Assembly: GCF_000716335.1 (NCBI RefSeq)
Contig: NZ_KL591011.1
Span: 167,724 to 231,723 of the forward strand
DNA length: 64,000 nucleotides
Direction of reading: 5' to 3'
From: Streptomyces sp. NRRL S-118
Lineage (GTDB): Bacteria > Actinomycetota > Actinomycetes > Streptomycetales > Streptomycetaceae
Positions 13,981 to 23,526 of this stretch are shown piece by piece; positions within the stretch are counted from its first letter, which is position 1, and each line of letters starts with the position of its first letter. Position numbers and translations under genes: made by a program. The notes below the pieces were generated by a model, which saw only the letters and a list, made by a program, of their open reading frames with translations, was not told where the DNA came from and did no database searches.

Positions 13981-16758
13981 GTGTCCTCGCTGACGTACGA
14001 ACTCGTCCTGTCCGGCCTCGCCGTCGGCAGCGCGGCGGCCCTGACCGGCATCGGTCTGATCGTCACCTACCGGGCCACGGGGGTGCTGAACCTGGCGCAC
14101 GGCGCCGTCGCCATGGTCTGCGCGTACGTGCTGCGCCAGCTGGTGGTCGAGTGGGGCTGGCCGCTGCCGCTCGCCGCATGCGCGACGGTGCTGCTCGTCG
14201 CTCCCGGTATCGGGCTGGTCCTGGACCGGGTGGTGTTCCGCCCGGCGGCGGTGCTGGGGTCCGACCCCGCGACGACACTGGTGGCCTCCATCGGTGTGTT
14301 CGTGCTCCTCGTCGGGACCGCGGCGCTGCTGTGGGGCGGCGGGGCGCGGGACGACGCACCGGTGCTGCTGGGGGACGACCCGTGGCTTCACCTGTCGGTG
14401 GCCGTGCTGCTGGCGGTCGCGGTGGGCGCCGTCACCCGCTGGACGCGGCCGGGGCGGGAGCTGCGCGCGGTGGTCGACAACCGCGGACTGGCCGCGCTGG
14501 GCGGTATCGACGCGGACCGGCTGGCGGCGGCGGGCTGGGCCTTCGGGTCGTTCACGGCAGGGCTGACGGGTGTGCTGCTCGCGCCGTACGTACGGCTCGA
14601 CCCGTACGGGCTGCCGCTGCTGGTCGTCGAGGTCATCGCGGTGGCGGTGGCGGCCCGCATGCGGAGCCTGCCGGTGGCGGTGCTGACCGCGCTGGCGATC
14701 GGCGTCGGCCAGGCGCAGCTGACCCGCTTCCACCCGGCCGGCTGGGCGGGGCCGCTGCTCCAGGCCGTCACCACGAACCTGTTCGTCGTCGCCCTGCTCG
14801 TCGCCGCGCTGGTGCTGCCGGGCGTGGGGGCGCGCGACGCGCTGCCGCGCACCTCGACGGCAGGGGCCCGGGTACCGCCGGGGCTGTGGGTGGTCGTCGG
14901 GGTGCTGTTCCTGTTGCCGCTGGCGTTCGCGGGCCCGGACCTGCACACCGCGGTCCAGGTCCCCGCGCTGTCGGTGATCCTGCTGTCCCTGGTGGTGGTC
15001 ACCGGACGCGGCGGCCAGATCTCGCTCGGGCAGGCGGCCTACGCGGGACTGGGCGCGCTGTTCACGGCGCTGCTGGCGGCGGGGCGGTTCCCCGGCCTGC
15101 CCCGAGTGCCGGAGCTCGCCGCGCTGCCGGTGGCCGCCCTCCTGGTGGCCCCGCTGGGCCTGCTGACGGGCTGGCCCGCCGTCCGCCGTCACGGGCTGGC
15201 GCTGGCACTGGCGACCCTGGCGGTCGGCGTGGCCGTGAGCCGCTTCGTCCTCGCGCAGCCGTACGCGACGGCGGGCCTGTCGCTGTCGCGCCCGGCGGCC
15301 CTCGCGTCGGACCGCGCCTTCTACGTGGTGGAGCTGGTGGTCCTCTCGGTCGCGCTGCTGCTGGTGGCGGCCCTGCGCCGGGGCCGTACCGGCCGGGCCC
15401 TGGCCGCGCTGCGCGACCACGAGGCGGGCGCGTCGGCGTCGGGCGTCCCGGTGCCCGCGCTGAAGGTCCTCGCCTTCGTGGCGGGCGCGACGCTGGCGGC
15501 GCTGGGCGGCGGTCTCCTGGGCATGGGCCTGCGCGCCTTCGACCCGGCGGCCTTCGACCCGGTGCGCGGCCTGCTGTGGTTCGCGGCGGTCCTGGTGCTC
15601 GGCGCGGACAGCCTGCTCTCGCCGCTGCTGGCGGCCGTCCTGCTGGTCGGCCTGGACGCGGGGGCGCGGGGCGGTGCGGCGGCGGCCCTGGTCGGCCTGC
15701 TCGCCGCCCTGGCGTCCCGCCTCCCGCCGCTGACCTCCCTGCTGCCGTCCGCCCGGCCCCGCCGGCCCCCGGGGCAGGGCTCCCCACCGCCCCGGGCCGC
15801 GGAAGGCGGGCGGCCGCCCGTGGAGCCGGCGGTGCCGCAGCGCGCGGCAACGCCCGGGCACTCCCCCACCGCCGAGGGCGGGCGGCCCCACACGGGAGCA
15901 CCCGCGTCCGGCCCGCCGCCCGCGGCGGAACCCCCGCCCGGCCGGCCCACCCCCGGCGGAGCACCCCGCCCACCCGCGGGCCGGGCGCGCGCCCACCGGC
16001 CCGCGACCGCCCGCGCAACCGAACCCGCGGCCCGGCAGGACGAACACCACCCGCAGCGCCCACCCGCAGCCGCGCGTGAACCGCGTGCCCCCGCGGTCGA
16101 GCCGCCCCGCGGCCTGCGCGCGCACGGCCTCACCCTCCGCCACCCCGGCGGCTTCACCGCCCTCGACGGCGTCGACCTGCACCTCCCGCCCGGCCGCCTC
16201 ACGGCCCTCGTGGGACCGAACGGCGCCGGCAAGAGCACGCTCTTCCACTGCCTGGCCGGCACCGCGCGCCCCACGTCCGGCCGCGTCACCCTCGACGGCG
16301 CCGACATCACCCGGCGACCCGCGCACGCCCGCACCCGCCTGGGCATCGCCCGGACGTTCCAGGAGCTCGCCGTGTTCCCGTCCCTCACCGTCGAGGAGAA
16401 CGTGCGCACCGGTGCCGAACAGGGCCGGGCCCGCCACGTCCGCGACCCGCACCACGTCGAGCGGACGCTGCGGCTCCTCGGTCTGACCTCCGTGCGCCGG
16501 CTCCCCGCCGCCGGCCTGTCCACGGGGATCCTGCGGCGCGTGGAGGTGGCCCGCGCCCTGGCGGGGCAGCCGCACACGCTGCTGCTCGACGAGCCCTCCG
16601 CCGGGCTGGACGCCGCCGAGACGGACGCGCTCGCCCGTGTGCTGAAGGCCCTCGCGGCGGACGGGACCGCCGTGCTCGTCGTGGAGCACGACCTCGACCT
16701 CGTCGGCGACATCGCGGACACCGTGCACGTCATGGAGGCGGGGCGGATCGTGTCATGA
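13981..16758 (+). CDS. LivH-LivM-LivG fusion: ABC importer double permease plus ATPase in one chain
   Basis: The 925-residue protein joins three components that are normally separate in branched-chain-type amino acid importers. Residues about 1-285 are a LivH-type permease (GIGLIVTYRATGVLNLAHGA). Residues about 300-580 are a LivM-type permease (VVTGRGGQISLGQAAYAGLG). A Pro/Arg/Ala-rich disordered linker spans about 585-705. Residues about 710-925 are a LivG-type ATPase with Walker A GPNGAGKST (about 745), Walker B LLLDEPSAGLD (about 866) and VVEHDLDLV. The ABC signature reads LSTGILRR instead of the usual LSGGQ or LSYGQQRR. It starts at GTG 13981, 3 nt after the preceding stop, and its stop overlaps the LivF start (ATGA). 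The complex would be completed by LivF and the divergent receptor gene at 11685-12977. Confidence 0.85.
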   Translation: MSSLTYELVLSGLAVGSAAALTGIGLIVTYRATGVLNLAHGAVAMVCAYVLRQLVVEWGWPLPLAACATVLLVAPGIGLVLDRVVFRPAAVLGSDPATTLVASIGVFVLLVGTAALLWGGGARDDAPVLLGDDPWLHLSVAVLLAVAVGAVTRWTRPGRELRAVVDNRGLAALGGIDADRLAAAGWAFGSFTAGLTGVLLAPYVRLDPYGLPLLVVEVIAVAVAARMRSLPVAVLTALAIGVGQAQLTRFHPAGWAGPLLQAVTTNLFVVALLVAALVLPGVGARDALPRTSTAGARVPPGLWVVVGVLFLLPLAFAGPDLHTAVQVPALSVILLSLVVVTGRGGQISLGQAAYAGLGALFTALLAAGRFPGLPRVPELAALPVAALLVAPLGLLTGWPAVRRHGLALALATLAVGVAVSRFVLAQPYATAGLSLSRPAALASDRAFYVVELVVLSVALLLVAALRRGRTGRALAALRDHEAGASASGVPVPALKVLAFVAGATLAALGGGLLGMGLRAFDPAAFDPVRGLLWFAAVLVLGADSLLSPLLAAVLLVGLDAGARGGAAAALVGLLAALASRLPPLTSLLPSARPRRPPGQGSPPPRAAEGGRPPVEPAVPQRAATPGHSPTAEGGRPHTGAPASGPPPAAEPPPGRPTPGGAPRPPAGRARAHRPATARATEPAARQDEHHPQRPPAAAREPRAPAVEPPRGLRAHGLTLRHPGGFTALDGVDLHLPPGRLTALVGPNGAGKSTLFHCLAGTARPTSGRVTLDGADITRRPAHARTRLGIARTFQELAVFPSLTVEENVRTGAEQGRARHVRDPHHVERTLRLLGLTSVRRLPAAGLSTGILRRVEVARALAGQPHTLLLDEPSAGLDAAETDALARVLKALAADGTAVLVVEHDLDLVGDIADTVHVMEAGRIVS

Positions 16759-17417
16759 GCATCGAGATGGCGCTGCGCTCCGCCCGGGTGCGCTACGGGC
16801 CCCTGGAGGCGCTGCACGGCGTCGACCTGCCGGTCCCGGCCGCCACGGTGACCGTCCTGCTGGGCCGCAACGGATCCGGCCGTACGACGGTGCTGCGCGC
16901 CCTCGCGGGGACGGTGCCGCTGGCGGCCGGGCGCGTCCTGTGGCGCGGCGCCGACGTGACGCACCTGCGGGCCCACGAACGGGCCCGCCGCGGCCTGTGC
17001 TTCGTACCGGACCGACGCGCCGTCCACCCCACCCTCACCGTGGCCGAGAACCTCGGCCTCGCGACCCGCGGCGGCGACGCGGCGCCCGCCCTCGACGCGT
17101 ACCCGGAGCTGCGCCCGCTGCTGGCGCGCCGGGCCGGCACGCTCTCCGGCGGCGAACAGCGGATGCTGGCCCTCTCCCGCGCGCTCCTGGCCCCCGCCCG
17201 CGTGGTGCTCGTCGACGAACCGGCCCTCGGCCTCTCCCCCGCCGTCGCGGCCCGCACGTACGCTCTCCTGGGAGCGCTCGGCGCCGCGGTCGTCCTCGCC
17301 GAGCAACGCCTCCCGGCCGGCCTGCCGCCCGGCGCGCTCGTGCATGAACTGCGCCGCGGCACCGTCCGTTTCAGCGGCGAGGCGGCGGAGGCGCGAGCGC
17401 GGGCGGGGCCGGCGTGA
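16755..17417 (+). CDS. LivF-type ABC transporter ATPase with Arg in Walker A
   Basis: This 220-residue ATPase subunit should dimerise with the LivG domain of the upstream fusion protein to power import. Signature LSGGEQRMLALSRAL and Walker B VVLVDEPALGLSP are intact. Walker A reads GRNGSGRTT (residues 37-45), so the invariant lysine that contacts the ATP phosphates is Arg43. The protein is also slightly shorter than typical LivF (about 235 residues), with a short C-terminus. The start overlaps the previous stop by ATGA, ensuring a one-to-one supply. The substitution suggests that one of the two ATP sites is weak or non-hydrolysing, as in asymmetric ABC systems; this is inference. Confidence 0.82.
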   Translation: MSIEMALRSARVRYGPLEALHGVDLPVPAATVTVLLGRNGSGRTTVLRALAGTVPLAAGRVLWRGADVTHLRAHERARRGLCFVPDRRAVHPTLTVAENLGLATRGGDAAPALDAYPELRPLLARRAGTLSGGEQRMLALSRALLAPARVVLVDEPALGLSPAVAARTYALLGALGAAVVLAEQRLPAGLPPGALVHELRRGTVRFSGEAAEARARAGPA

Positions 17418-17435
17418 CCGCGGAGCCGGACGGAC

Positions 17436-18002
<567 letters not shown>

Positions 18003-18113
18003 CTAAGCACCGACCCGTCCCGGGCCGGGCCGCCGCGCGGGGCGGGTGCGAACCCCCACCCGGTCGGACGCGCGGCGGCCGGCGCGTGACCCCGGCCACC
18101 CGTCACCCGTTGA

Positions 18114-18131
18114 GCTCTTCATAGGAAGAGC
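18114..18131 (+). promoter_or_regulatory. short perfect hairpin in a gene leader
   Basis: GCTCTTC-ATAG-GAAGAGC forms a 7-bp stem with a 4-nt loop about 48 nt before the GTG at 18179. It could be an mRNA leader structure or a dyad operator for the 18179-19350 gene pair. No T-run follows, so it is not a classic terminator. Confidence 0.3.
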
Positions 18132-18178
18132 CGGGAACCGCCCGGCATCGATACGCACACGAGTCCGAGGAGTCACCC

Positions 18179-18982
18179 GTGCCGCGCATGCTCGACGTCA
18201 GCGAGGACGTACGCGCCGAGATCGGCGACGAAGAGGCCGACCGGCTGCTCGCCGGCGACAACGCACCGGGCAGTTACGACTGCACCTCCTGCCGCACCCC
18301 GGGCGACTCCGAGCAGGAACGCACCAGCACCGTGCTGTTCGTCGGCGAGGAGACCGCCGTCCTGGCGTTCGCCCACGCCACCTGCATCCCCTCCCAGGTG
18401 GTCAGGGTCGCCGAGGAACAGCTCCAGGGCGCGGTCCGGTCCATCACCGGCGAGGAGCACCCGCCCGCCCAGGGCGGCCACGCCGCGACGCCCGTCGCCG
18501 CGACCGGCGAACAGGCGGTCCTGGGTGTCACGAGCGGTCTCGTACTGGTCGGGAACGAACTGCACCCGGCGCTGGTCGTCGAACCGACGGCCCCCATCGC
18601 CCGTCCCGGCTCCACCGGCCCCGGCGACGAGTTCCTGCCGCTGCTGATCGAGCAGGGCTTCCTGCCGGTCAATGACGTCAACCGCAAGCCGAGCCCGCTG
18701 CCCGGCTGGTCGGTGCTGCTCGCCATGGGCCAGCTGCACGCCATCCTCCAGCCCGGCACCGGCGGCGGCTCCCCCGTCGCCTGGTGGCAGGCGCACCAGC
18801 CGCTGCAGGTGACGGAGGGCTGGCGGGCCGCGGCCAACAAGTCGCACACCGTGCTGGTCTTCGCCGCGCCGGTCGGCTCCATCGGCCAGCAGCCGCGCGA
18901 GGACCTGCTGCGCGACGCGCTGGAGAAGGCGTCGGCCGACGGGCGTCTGGTGGCCGCCGCGCTGCCGCTGGCCGGCACGTGA
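18179..18982 (+). CDS. conserved hypothetical, actinobacterial
   Basis: This is a 267-residue cytoplasmic protein that I do not recognise as a named family. It has no signal peptide or membrane segment. A CTSCRTPGD motif near residue 35 could form half of a metal site, with AHATCIPSQ near residue 66 supplying another Cys. The middle and C-terminal parts alternate strands and helices, with LPGWSVLLAMGQLHAILQ and HTVLVFAAPVGSIG as the best conserved-looking stretches. GTG 18179 is preferred because GAGGAG is 8 nt upstream; ATG 18188 is an alternative. The next gene starts in the GTGA overlap, so the two form an operon. Confidence 0.72.
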   Translation: MPRMLDVSEDVRAEIGDEEADRLLAGDNAPGSYDCTSCRTPGDSEQERTSTVLFVGEETAVLAFAHATCIPSQVVRVAEEQLQGAVRSITGEEHPPAQGGHAATPVAATGEQAVLGVTSGLVLVGNELHPALVVEPTAPIARPGSTGPGDEFLPLLIEQGFLPVNDVNRKPSPLPGWSVLLAMGQLHAILQPGTGGGSPVAWWQAHQPLQVTEGWRAAANKSHTVLVFAAPVGSIGQQPREDLLRDALEKASADGRLVAAALPLAGT

Positions 18983-19350
18983 GGCCGAAGCCGCATCCGA
19001 CGGGCGGCAAGGTCGTTGGCACCTACGTGCACGCATACGAGACCTCCCGCCAGCCGTACCATCAGATCCCCGCGATGCGCCCTGCGCAGGACGGCCTGTC
19101 AGGCGTCTCGGCCACGCCGATCTACGACGCGCTGTACTCCGAGTACCTGCGGTCGTTCCGGACGCTGCCGGGCGACCGCAGCGGCGAGGAGGACCTGGGC
19201 TTCAAGTCCTTCGCGGCGGTCGGGGGGCACCGGCCGGCGAGTGCCTACCCGGCCCAGGGCCCGGGTGCGGCTCCGGTCCACACGGGATCGTGGCAGCGGC
19301 AGCACCACCACGTCCCGGCGGCCCTGCCACCGGCCCGCCGGGGACTGTGA
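18979..19350 (+). CDS. conserved hypothetical, coupled to the upstream gene
   Basis: This 123-residue protein of unknown function starts at the GTG of the GTGA overlap with the upstream gene. An internal GTG after VVGTY is possible. Residues about 20-80 look ordered (YETSRQPYHQIPAMRPAQDG, then IYDALYSEYLRSFRTLPGDR), while the C-terminal 40 residues are Gly/Pro/His-rich and probably disordered. No catalytic motif is visible. The tight coupling suggests that it works with the 267-residue partner. A strong bidirectional terminator follows. Confidence 0.65.
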   Translation: MRPKPHPTGGKVVGTYVHAYETSRQPYHQIPAMRPAQDGLSGVSATPIYDALYSEYLRSFRTLPGDRSGEEDLGFKSFAAVGGHRPASAYPAQGPGAAPVHTGSWQRQHHHVPAALPPARRGL

Positions 19351-19391
19351 GGGGCGGACACGGAGCGCCGCACCGGGAACGGCGGCGGCGA

Positions 19392-19440
19392 ACGGCGGCG
19401 GGGCCGGGCGAGAGATCATCTCGCCCGGCCCCGCCGCCGT
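19392..19440. terminator. strong bidirectional terminator
   Basis: A perfect 22-bp GC-rich stem with a 5-nt loop (GATCA at 19414-19418) separates the convergent 18979-19350 gene and der. It should stop transcription in both directions. Confidence 0.85.
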
Positions 19441-19452
19441 CGTGCTCCTGCG

Positions 19453-20901
19453 CTACTTCTTCCGGCCGCGCTTCTCGCGCACGCGGACCGAGATGTGGAT
19501 CGGGGTGCCCTCGAAGCCGAACTCCTCGCGCAGGCGCCGCTCCACGAACCGCCGGTAGCCGTGCTCCAGGAAGCCCGAGGCGAAGAGCACGAACCGGGGC
19601 GGCTTGGTGCCCGCCTGCGTACCGAAGAGGATGCGGGGCTGCTTGCCGCCGCGGATCGGGTGCGGGTGGGCGGCGACCAGCTCGCCGAGGAAGGCGTTCA
19701 GCCTGCCCGTCGGGACGCGGGTCTCCCAGCCCTCCAGGGCGGTCTCGATGGCCGGGACGAGCCGGTCCATGTGACGGCCGGTGCGGGCGGAGACGTTGAC
19801 GCGCGGCGCCCAGGCGACCTGCTGCATCTCGGTCTCGATCTCGCGCTCCAGGTAGTACCGGCGCTCCTCGTCGAGCTCGTCCCACTTGTTGTACGCGATG
19901 ACCAGCGCGCGGCCTGCCTCCACGGCCATGGTGATGATCCGCTGGTCCTGGACGGAGATCGACTCGGTGGTGTCGATGAGGACGACGGCCACCTCGGCCT
20001 TCTCGACGGCGGCCGCGGTGCGCAGGGAGGCGTAGTAGTCCGCGCCCTCCTGGAGGTGGACCTTCTTGCGGATGCCGGCGGTGTCCACGAACTTCCACGT
20101 GGTGCCGCCGAGCTCGATCAGCTCGTCGACCGGGTCGCGGGTGGTGCCGGCCAGCTCGTTGACGACGACCCGCTCCTCGCCCGCGAGCTTGTTGAGCAGG
20201 GACGACTTGCCGACGTTCGGGCGGCCGATCAGCGCGATGCGGCGCGGGCCGCCGACGGCGGCGCCGAAGGTCTGCTCGGGTGCCTCGGGGAGGGCCTTGA
20301 GGACCTCGTCCAGCAGGTCGCCGGTGCCGCGGCCGTGCAGTGCGGAGACCGGGAACGGCTCGCCCAGGCCCAGCGACCAGAGCATGGCGGCGTCGGCCTC
20401 GCCGGAGGGGCCGTCGACCTTGTTGGCGGCCAGGACGACGGGCTTGCCGGCCCGGCGCAGCAGCTTGACGACGGCCTCGTCGGTGTCGGTGGCGCCGACC
20501 GTGGCGTCCACGACGAAGACGACGGCGTCCGCGGCCTCGATCGCGTACTCCGCCTGGGCGGCGACGGAGGCGTCGATGCCGAGGACGTCCTGCTCCCAGC
20601 CGCCGGTGTCGACGACCTTGAAGCGGCGGCCGGCCCACTCGGCCTCGTAGGTGACGCGGTCCCGGGTGACGCCGGGCTTGTCCTCGACGACGGCCTCGCG
20701 GCGGCCGATGATGCGGTTCACCAGGGTCGACTTGCCGACGTTCGGCCGGCCGACGACGGCGAGGACGGGGAGCGGGCCGTGCCCGGCCTCCTCGATCGCG
20801 CCTTCGACGTCCTCGATGTCGAAGCCCTCTTCGGCGGCGAGCTCCATGAACTCCGCGTACTCGGTGTCGCCGAGTGCCCCGTGGTCGTGCTGGTCGTTCA
20901 T
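19453..20901 (-). CDS. der: GTPase Der (EngA), 50S ribosome assembly
   Basis: This 482-residue double-GTPase binds the 50S subunit and is needed for its maturation. An acidic N-terminal extension of about 42 residues is typical of actinobacteria. The first G domain has GRPNVGKST (51-59), DTGG and NKVD. The second has GRPNVGKSS (about 228), DTAGIRKK and NKWD. A KH-like C-terminal domain (about 395-475) ends in a basic [10 protein letters not shown] tail. It is last in a minus-strand block with the acyltransferase and cmk. The 57 bp before its start contain a small 7-bp hairpin (20927-20944). All catalytic motifs are intact. Confidence 0.97.
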   Translation of the reverse strand: MNDQHDHGALGDTEYAEFMELAAEEGFDIEDVEGAIEEAGHGPLPVLAVVGRPNVGKSTLVNRIIGRREAVVEDKPGVTRDRVTYEAEWAGRRFKVVDTGGWEQDVLGIDASVAAQAEYAIEAADAVVFVVDATVGATDTDEAVVKLLRRAGKPVVLAANKVDGPSGEADAAMLWSLGLGEPFPVSALHGRGTGDLLDEVLKALPEAPEQTFGAAVGGPRRIALIGRPNVGKSSLLNKLAGEERVVVNELAGTTRDPVDELIELGGTTWKFVDTAGIRKKVHLQEGADYYASLRTAAAVEKAEVAVVLIDTTESISVQDQRIITMAVEAGRALVIAYNKWDELDEERRYYLEREIETEMQQVAWAPRVNVSARTGRHMDRLVPAIETALEGWETRVPTGRLNAFLGELVAAHPHPIRGGKQPRILFGTQAGTKPPRFVLFASGFLEHGYRRFVERRLREEFGFEGTPIHISVRVREKRGRKK

Positions 20902-20958
20902 GAAGTCCGTTCCTCGTTCATCATCGGCGGATCGAGTGATCCGCTACTCAAGTCTCGC

Positions 20959-21609
20959 TCAGCGCCCGGTGAGGCGCTTGGCGTTTTCCAGGTGGGCGGT
21001 GAGCCGCTCCTGGATGCGCACGGTGGCGTCGTCCAGGGCCTTGCGGGTGCGGCGGCCGGAATCGTCCCCCTCCTGCGCCTGGAAGGCGTCGCCGAAGACG
21101 ACGTCCACGCCGCTGCGCAGCGGGGGCAGCGCCCTTATCAACCGTCCGCGGCGTTCGGTGCTTCCCAGCACGGCGACCGGCACGATGGGAGCGCCGCTGC
21201 GCACGGCGAAGTACGCGAGGCCGCTGCGCAGCGAGGCGAAGTCGCCCTGGCCGCGGGTGCCCTCGGGGAAGATGCCGAGCACACCACCGGAGGCCAGCAC
21301 GTCCAGGGCGCCGGTGATGGCGGTGCGGTCGGGCGCCGTGCGGTCCACCTTCAGCTGCCCGATGCCCTCCAGGAAGGGGCCGAGGGGGCCGACGAAGGCC
21401 TCCTTCTTGATCAGGAAGTGCACGGGCCGGGGCGCGGTGCCCATGAGCATGGGGCCGTCGAGGTTGTGCGCGTGGTTGACGGCGAGGATCACCGGCCCGG
21501 AGGACGGTACGCGCCAGGCGCCGAGGACGCGCGGCTTCCACAGCCCGTACATCAGGCCGATGCCGATCCCCCGCCCGATCGCGGCGCCCTTCTCCGAGGG
21601 AGGGGTCAC
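20959..21609 (-). CDS. 1-acylglycerol-3-phosphate acyltransferase family protein (PlsC-like)
   Basis: This 216-residue enzyme transfers an acyl chain to lysophosphatidic acid or a related acceptor during phospholipid synthesis. The HX4D catalytic motif is present as NHAHNLDGP, and the acceptor-binding motif as FPEGTRGQG, followed by VPVAVLG. One hydrophobic segment may hold it to the membrane. The GTG start overlaps the cmk stop (GTGA), so it is translationally coupled. A PlsC-like gene between cmk and der is the usual actinobacterial order, which supports a housekeeping role. Confidence 0.88.
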   Translation of the reverse strand: MTPPSEKGAAIGRGIGIGLMYGLWKPRVLGAWRVPSSGPVILAVNHAHNLDGPMLMGTAPRPVHFLIKKEAFVGPLGPFLEGIGQLKVDRTAPDRTAITGALDVLASGGVLGIFPEGTRGQGDFASLRSGLAYFAVRSGAPIVPVAVLGSTERRGRLIRALPPLRSGVDVVFGDAFQAQEGDDSGRRTRKALDDATVRIQERLTAHLENAKRLTGR

Positions 21610-22289
21610 GGGGCGGCTCGCTTCTCCTCGACCAGGGTGACGACGCACTCGATGACCTGCTGGAGCGTGAGGTCGGTGGTGTCGACCTCGACGGCGTCGT
21701 CCGCCTTGGCGAGCGGCGACGTCTTGCGGCTGGAGTCGGCCGCGTCGCGCTTGATCAGGGCCTCGCGGGTGGCGTGGACGTCGGCGCCCTTCAGCTCGCC
21801 GGAGCGGCGGGCGGCACGGGCCTCGGGGGACGCGGTGAGGAAGATCTTGAGGTCGGCGTCCGGGAGGACCGTCGTACCGATGTCCCGGCCCTCGACGACG
21901 ATGCCGTGCTCGGCCCCGGCGGCGATGGACCGCTGGAGGTCGGTGATCAGGGCGCGCACCTCGGGCACCGCGCTGACGGCGCTGACCTTGGAGGTGACCT
22001 CCTGGGTGCGGATGGGCCCGGAGGCGTCCACGCCGTCGACGGTGATCGTCGGGTGCGACGGGTCGGTCCCGGAGACGATGACGGGCTTGCCGGCGGCCGA
22101 CGCGACGGCATCGGCGTCGTCGACGTCCACACCGTTGCTGAGCATCCACCAGGTGATCGCCCGGTACTGGGCGCCGGTGTCCAGGTAGCTGAGCCCCAGC
22201 TTGGCGGCGACCGCCTTGGAGGTGCTCGACTTGCCCGTGCCGGAGGGCCCGTCGATGGCGACGATCACGGATTCCACTGTGTCGGACAC
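21606..22289 (-). CDS. cmk: cytidylate kinase
   Basis: This 227-residue P-loop kinase phosphorylates CMP and dCMP for nucleotide synthesis. The P-loop is IDGPSGTGKSSTSK, the CMP-binding region LDTGAQYRAITWWML, the catalytic Arg-Asp motif GRDIGT, and the lid region is RRSGELK with RDAADSSRKTSPL. Length and motifs are normal. The start is ambiguous: GTG 22289 gives MSDTVESVIVAIDG but has AGGAAG only 1 nt away; GTG 22277 would sit at a longer but acceptable distance. The gene is followed directly by the acyltransferase gene (overlap) and der. Confidence 0.95.
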   Translation of the reverse strand: MSDTVESVIVAIDGPSGTGKSSTSKAVAAKLGLSYLDTGAQYRAITWWMLSNGVDVDDADAVASAAGKPVIVSGTDPSHPTITVDGVDASGPIRTQEVTSKVSAVSAVPEVRALITDLQRSIAAGAEHGIVVEGRDIGTTVLPDADLKIFLTASPEARAARRSGELKGADVHATREALIKRDAADSSRKTSPLAKADDAVEVDTTDLTLQQVIECVVTLVEEKRAAP

Positions 22290-22386
22290 CTTCCTGGTAC
22301 GTGGGAGAGGGGCCGGCCGGATGGCAAGGGGCCCTGCACAAGGTTACCGACTGCTGCCCCCACCCCTTGCACCCGTTCGGGCTACA

Positions 22387-22405
22387 CCCCCGGTATCACC
22401 GGGGG
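22387..22405 (-). terminator. hairpin between tyrA and cmk
   Basis: CCCCCGGT-ATC-ACCGGGGG is an 8-bp perfect stem with a 3-nt loop, 36 bp past the tyrA stop. It probably ends or attenuates the aroH-tyrA transcript before cmk. No T-run is visible. Confidence 0.55.
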
Positions 22406-22440
22406 CGCGGCCCGGAGCCCCCGGCGTGCGGGGGCGCGGC

Positions 22441-23526
22441 TCACGGGCGCAGGGCCCAGCCCCGCTCGCGCAGGGCCGACGCGAGGGCCGTCGCCGCCGC
22501 GGGCTCCACCAGCAGCTGGATCAGACCGGCCTGCTGGCCGGTGGCGTGCTCGATGCGGACGTCCTCGATGTTCACACCGGCCCGGCCCGCGTCGGCGAAG
22601 ATGCGGGCCAGCTCGCCGGGCTGGTCGCTGAGCAGGACCGCCACCGTCTCGTAGGCCACGGGGCCGCCGCCGTGCTTGCCGGGCACCCGGGCGCGGCCCG
22701 CGTTGCCGCGGCGCAGCACGCCCTCGACACCGGTCGCACCGTCGCGCCGCTCGTCGTCGTCGGAGGACTGCAGCGACCGCAGCGCCTGGACCGTCTCCTC
22801 CAGGTCGGCGGCGACGCCGGCCAGCACGTCGGCGACCGGGCCGGGGTTCGCCGCGAGGATCTCGACCCACATGCGCGGGTCGGACGCCGCGATCCGCGTC
22901 ACGTCCCGGATGCCCTGCCCGCAGAGCCGTACGGCCGTCTCGTCGGCGTCCGCGAGGCGCGCGGCGACCATGGAGGAGACCAGCTGCGGGGTGTGCGAGA
23001 CGAGGGCGACCGCCCGGTCGTGGGCGTCCGCGTCCATGACGACCGGCACCGCCCGGCACAGCGCGACCAGCTCCAGCGCCAGGTTCAGCACCTCGGTGTC
23101 GGTGTCCCGGGTGGGCGTCAGGACCCAGGGCCGTCCTTCGAAGAGGTCGGCCGTCGCGGCCATCGGCCCCGACTGCTCCTTGCCGGACATCGGGTGGGTG
23201 CCGATGTATCCGGAGAGGTCCAGGCCCAGCGCCTCCAGCTCCCGCTTGGGTCCGCCCTTGACGCTGGCCACGTCCAGGTAGCCGCGGGCCAGTCCGCAGC
23301 GCATCGCGTCGGCCAGCGTGGCCGCGACGTGCGCGGGCGGTACGGCGACGATCGCGAGGTCGACGGGGCCCGCGGGGGCCTCGTCCGTGCCGGCGCCGCG
23401 CGCCGCGGCGGTGCGTGCCCGGGCCGGGTCGTGGTCCAGCAGGTGGACGGTGACGCCGCGCCCGGTCAGCGCGAGGGCGGCCGAGGTGCCGATCAGTCCG
23501 GTTCCGATGACGAGAGCGGTTCTCAC
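22441..23526 (-). CDS. tyrA: prephenate dehydrogenase with ACT domain
   Basis: This 361-residue NAD-dependent enzyme converts prephenate to 4-hydroxyphenylpyruvate in tyrosine synthesis. The Rossmann motif VIGTGLIGTS is at residues 6-15. IGTHPMSGKEQSG holds the catalytic His region, and VSHTPQLVSS is a family signature. A C-terminal ACT domain (about 285-355; VLLSDQPGELARIFADAG) probably senses an aromatic amino acid. The linker before it is variable and charged. The GTG start overlaps the aroH stop by GTGA, placing the two chorismate-branch enzymes in one coupled unit. Confidence 0.93.
   Translation of the reverse strand: MRTALVIGTGLIGTSAALALTGRGVTVHLLDHDPARARTAAARGAGTDEAPAGPVDLAIVAVPPAHVAATLADAMRCGLARGYLDVASVKGGPKRELEALGLDLSGYIGTHPMSGKEQSGPMAATADLFEGRPWVLTPTRDTDTEVLNLALELVALCRAVPVVMDADAHDRAVALVSHTPQLVSSMVAARLADADETAVRLCGQGIRDVTRIAASDPRMWVEILAANPGPVADVLAGVAADLEETVQALRSLQSSDDDERRDGATGVEGVLRRGNAGRARVPGKHGGGPVAYETVAVLLSDQPGELARIFADAGRAGVNIEDVRIEHATGQQAGLIQLLVEPAAATALASALRERGWALRP

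Noticed and set aside
13500..16728. Minus-strand open frame of over 1000 codons opposite the Liv fusion
   Set aside because: The translation is low complexity (Gln/Arg/Gly/His), while the plus strand encodes clear permease and ATPase domains. Only the end of this frame (12952-13479) is a real lipoprotein gene.
19495..22188. Plus-strand open frame of almost 900 codons
   Set aside because: It is antisense to der, the acyltransferase and cmk, and has no domain.
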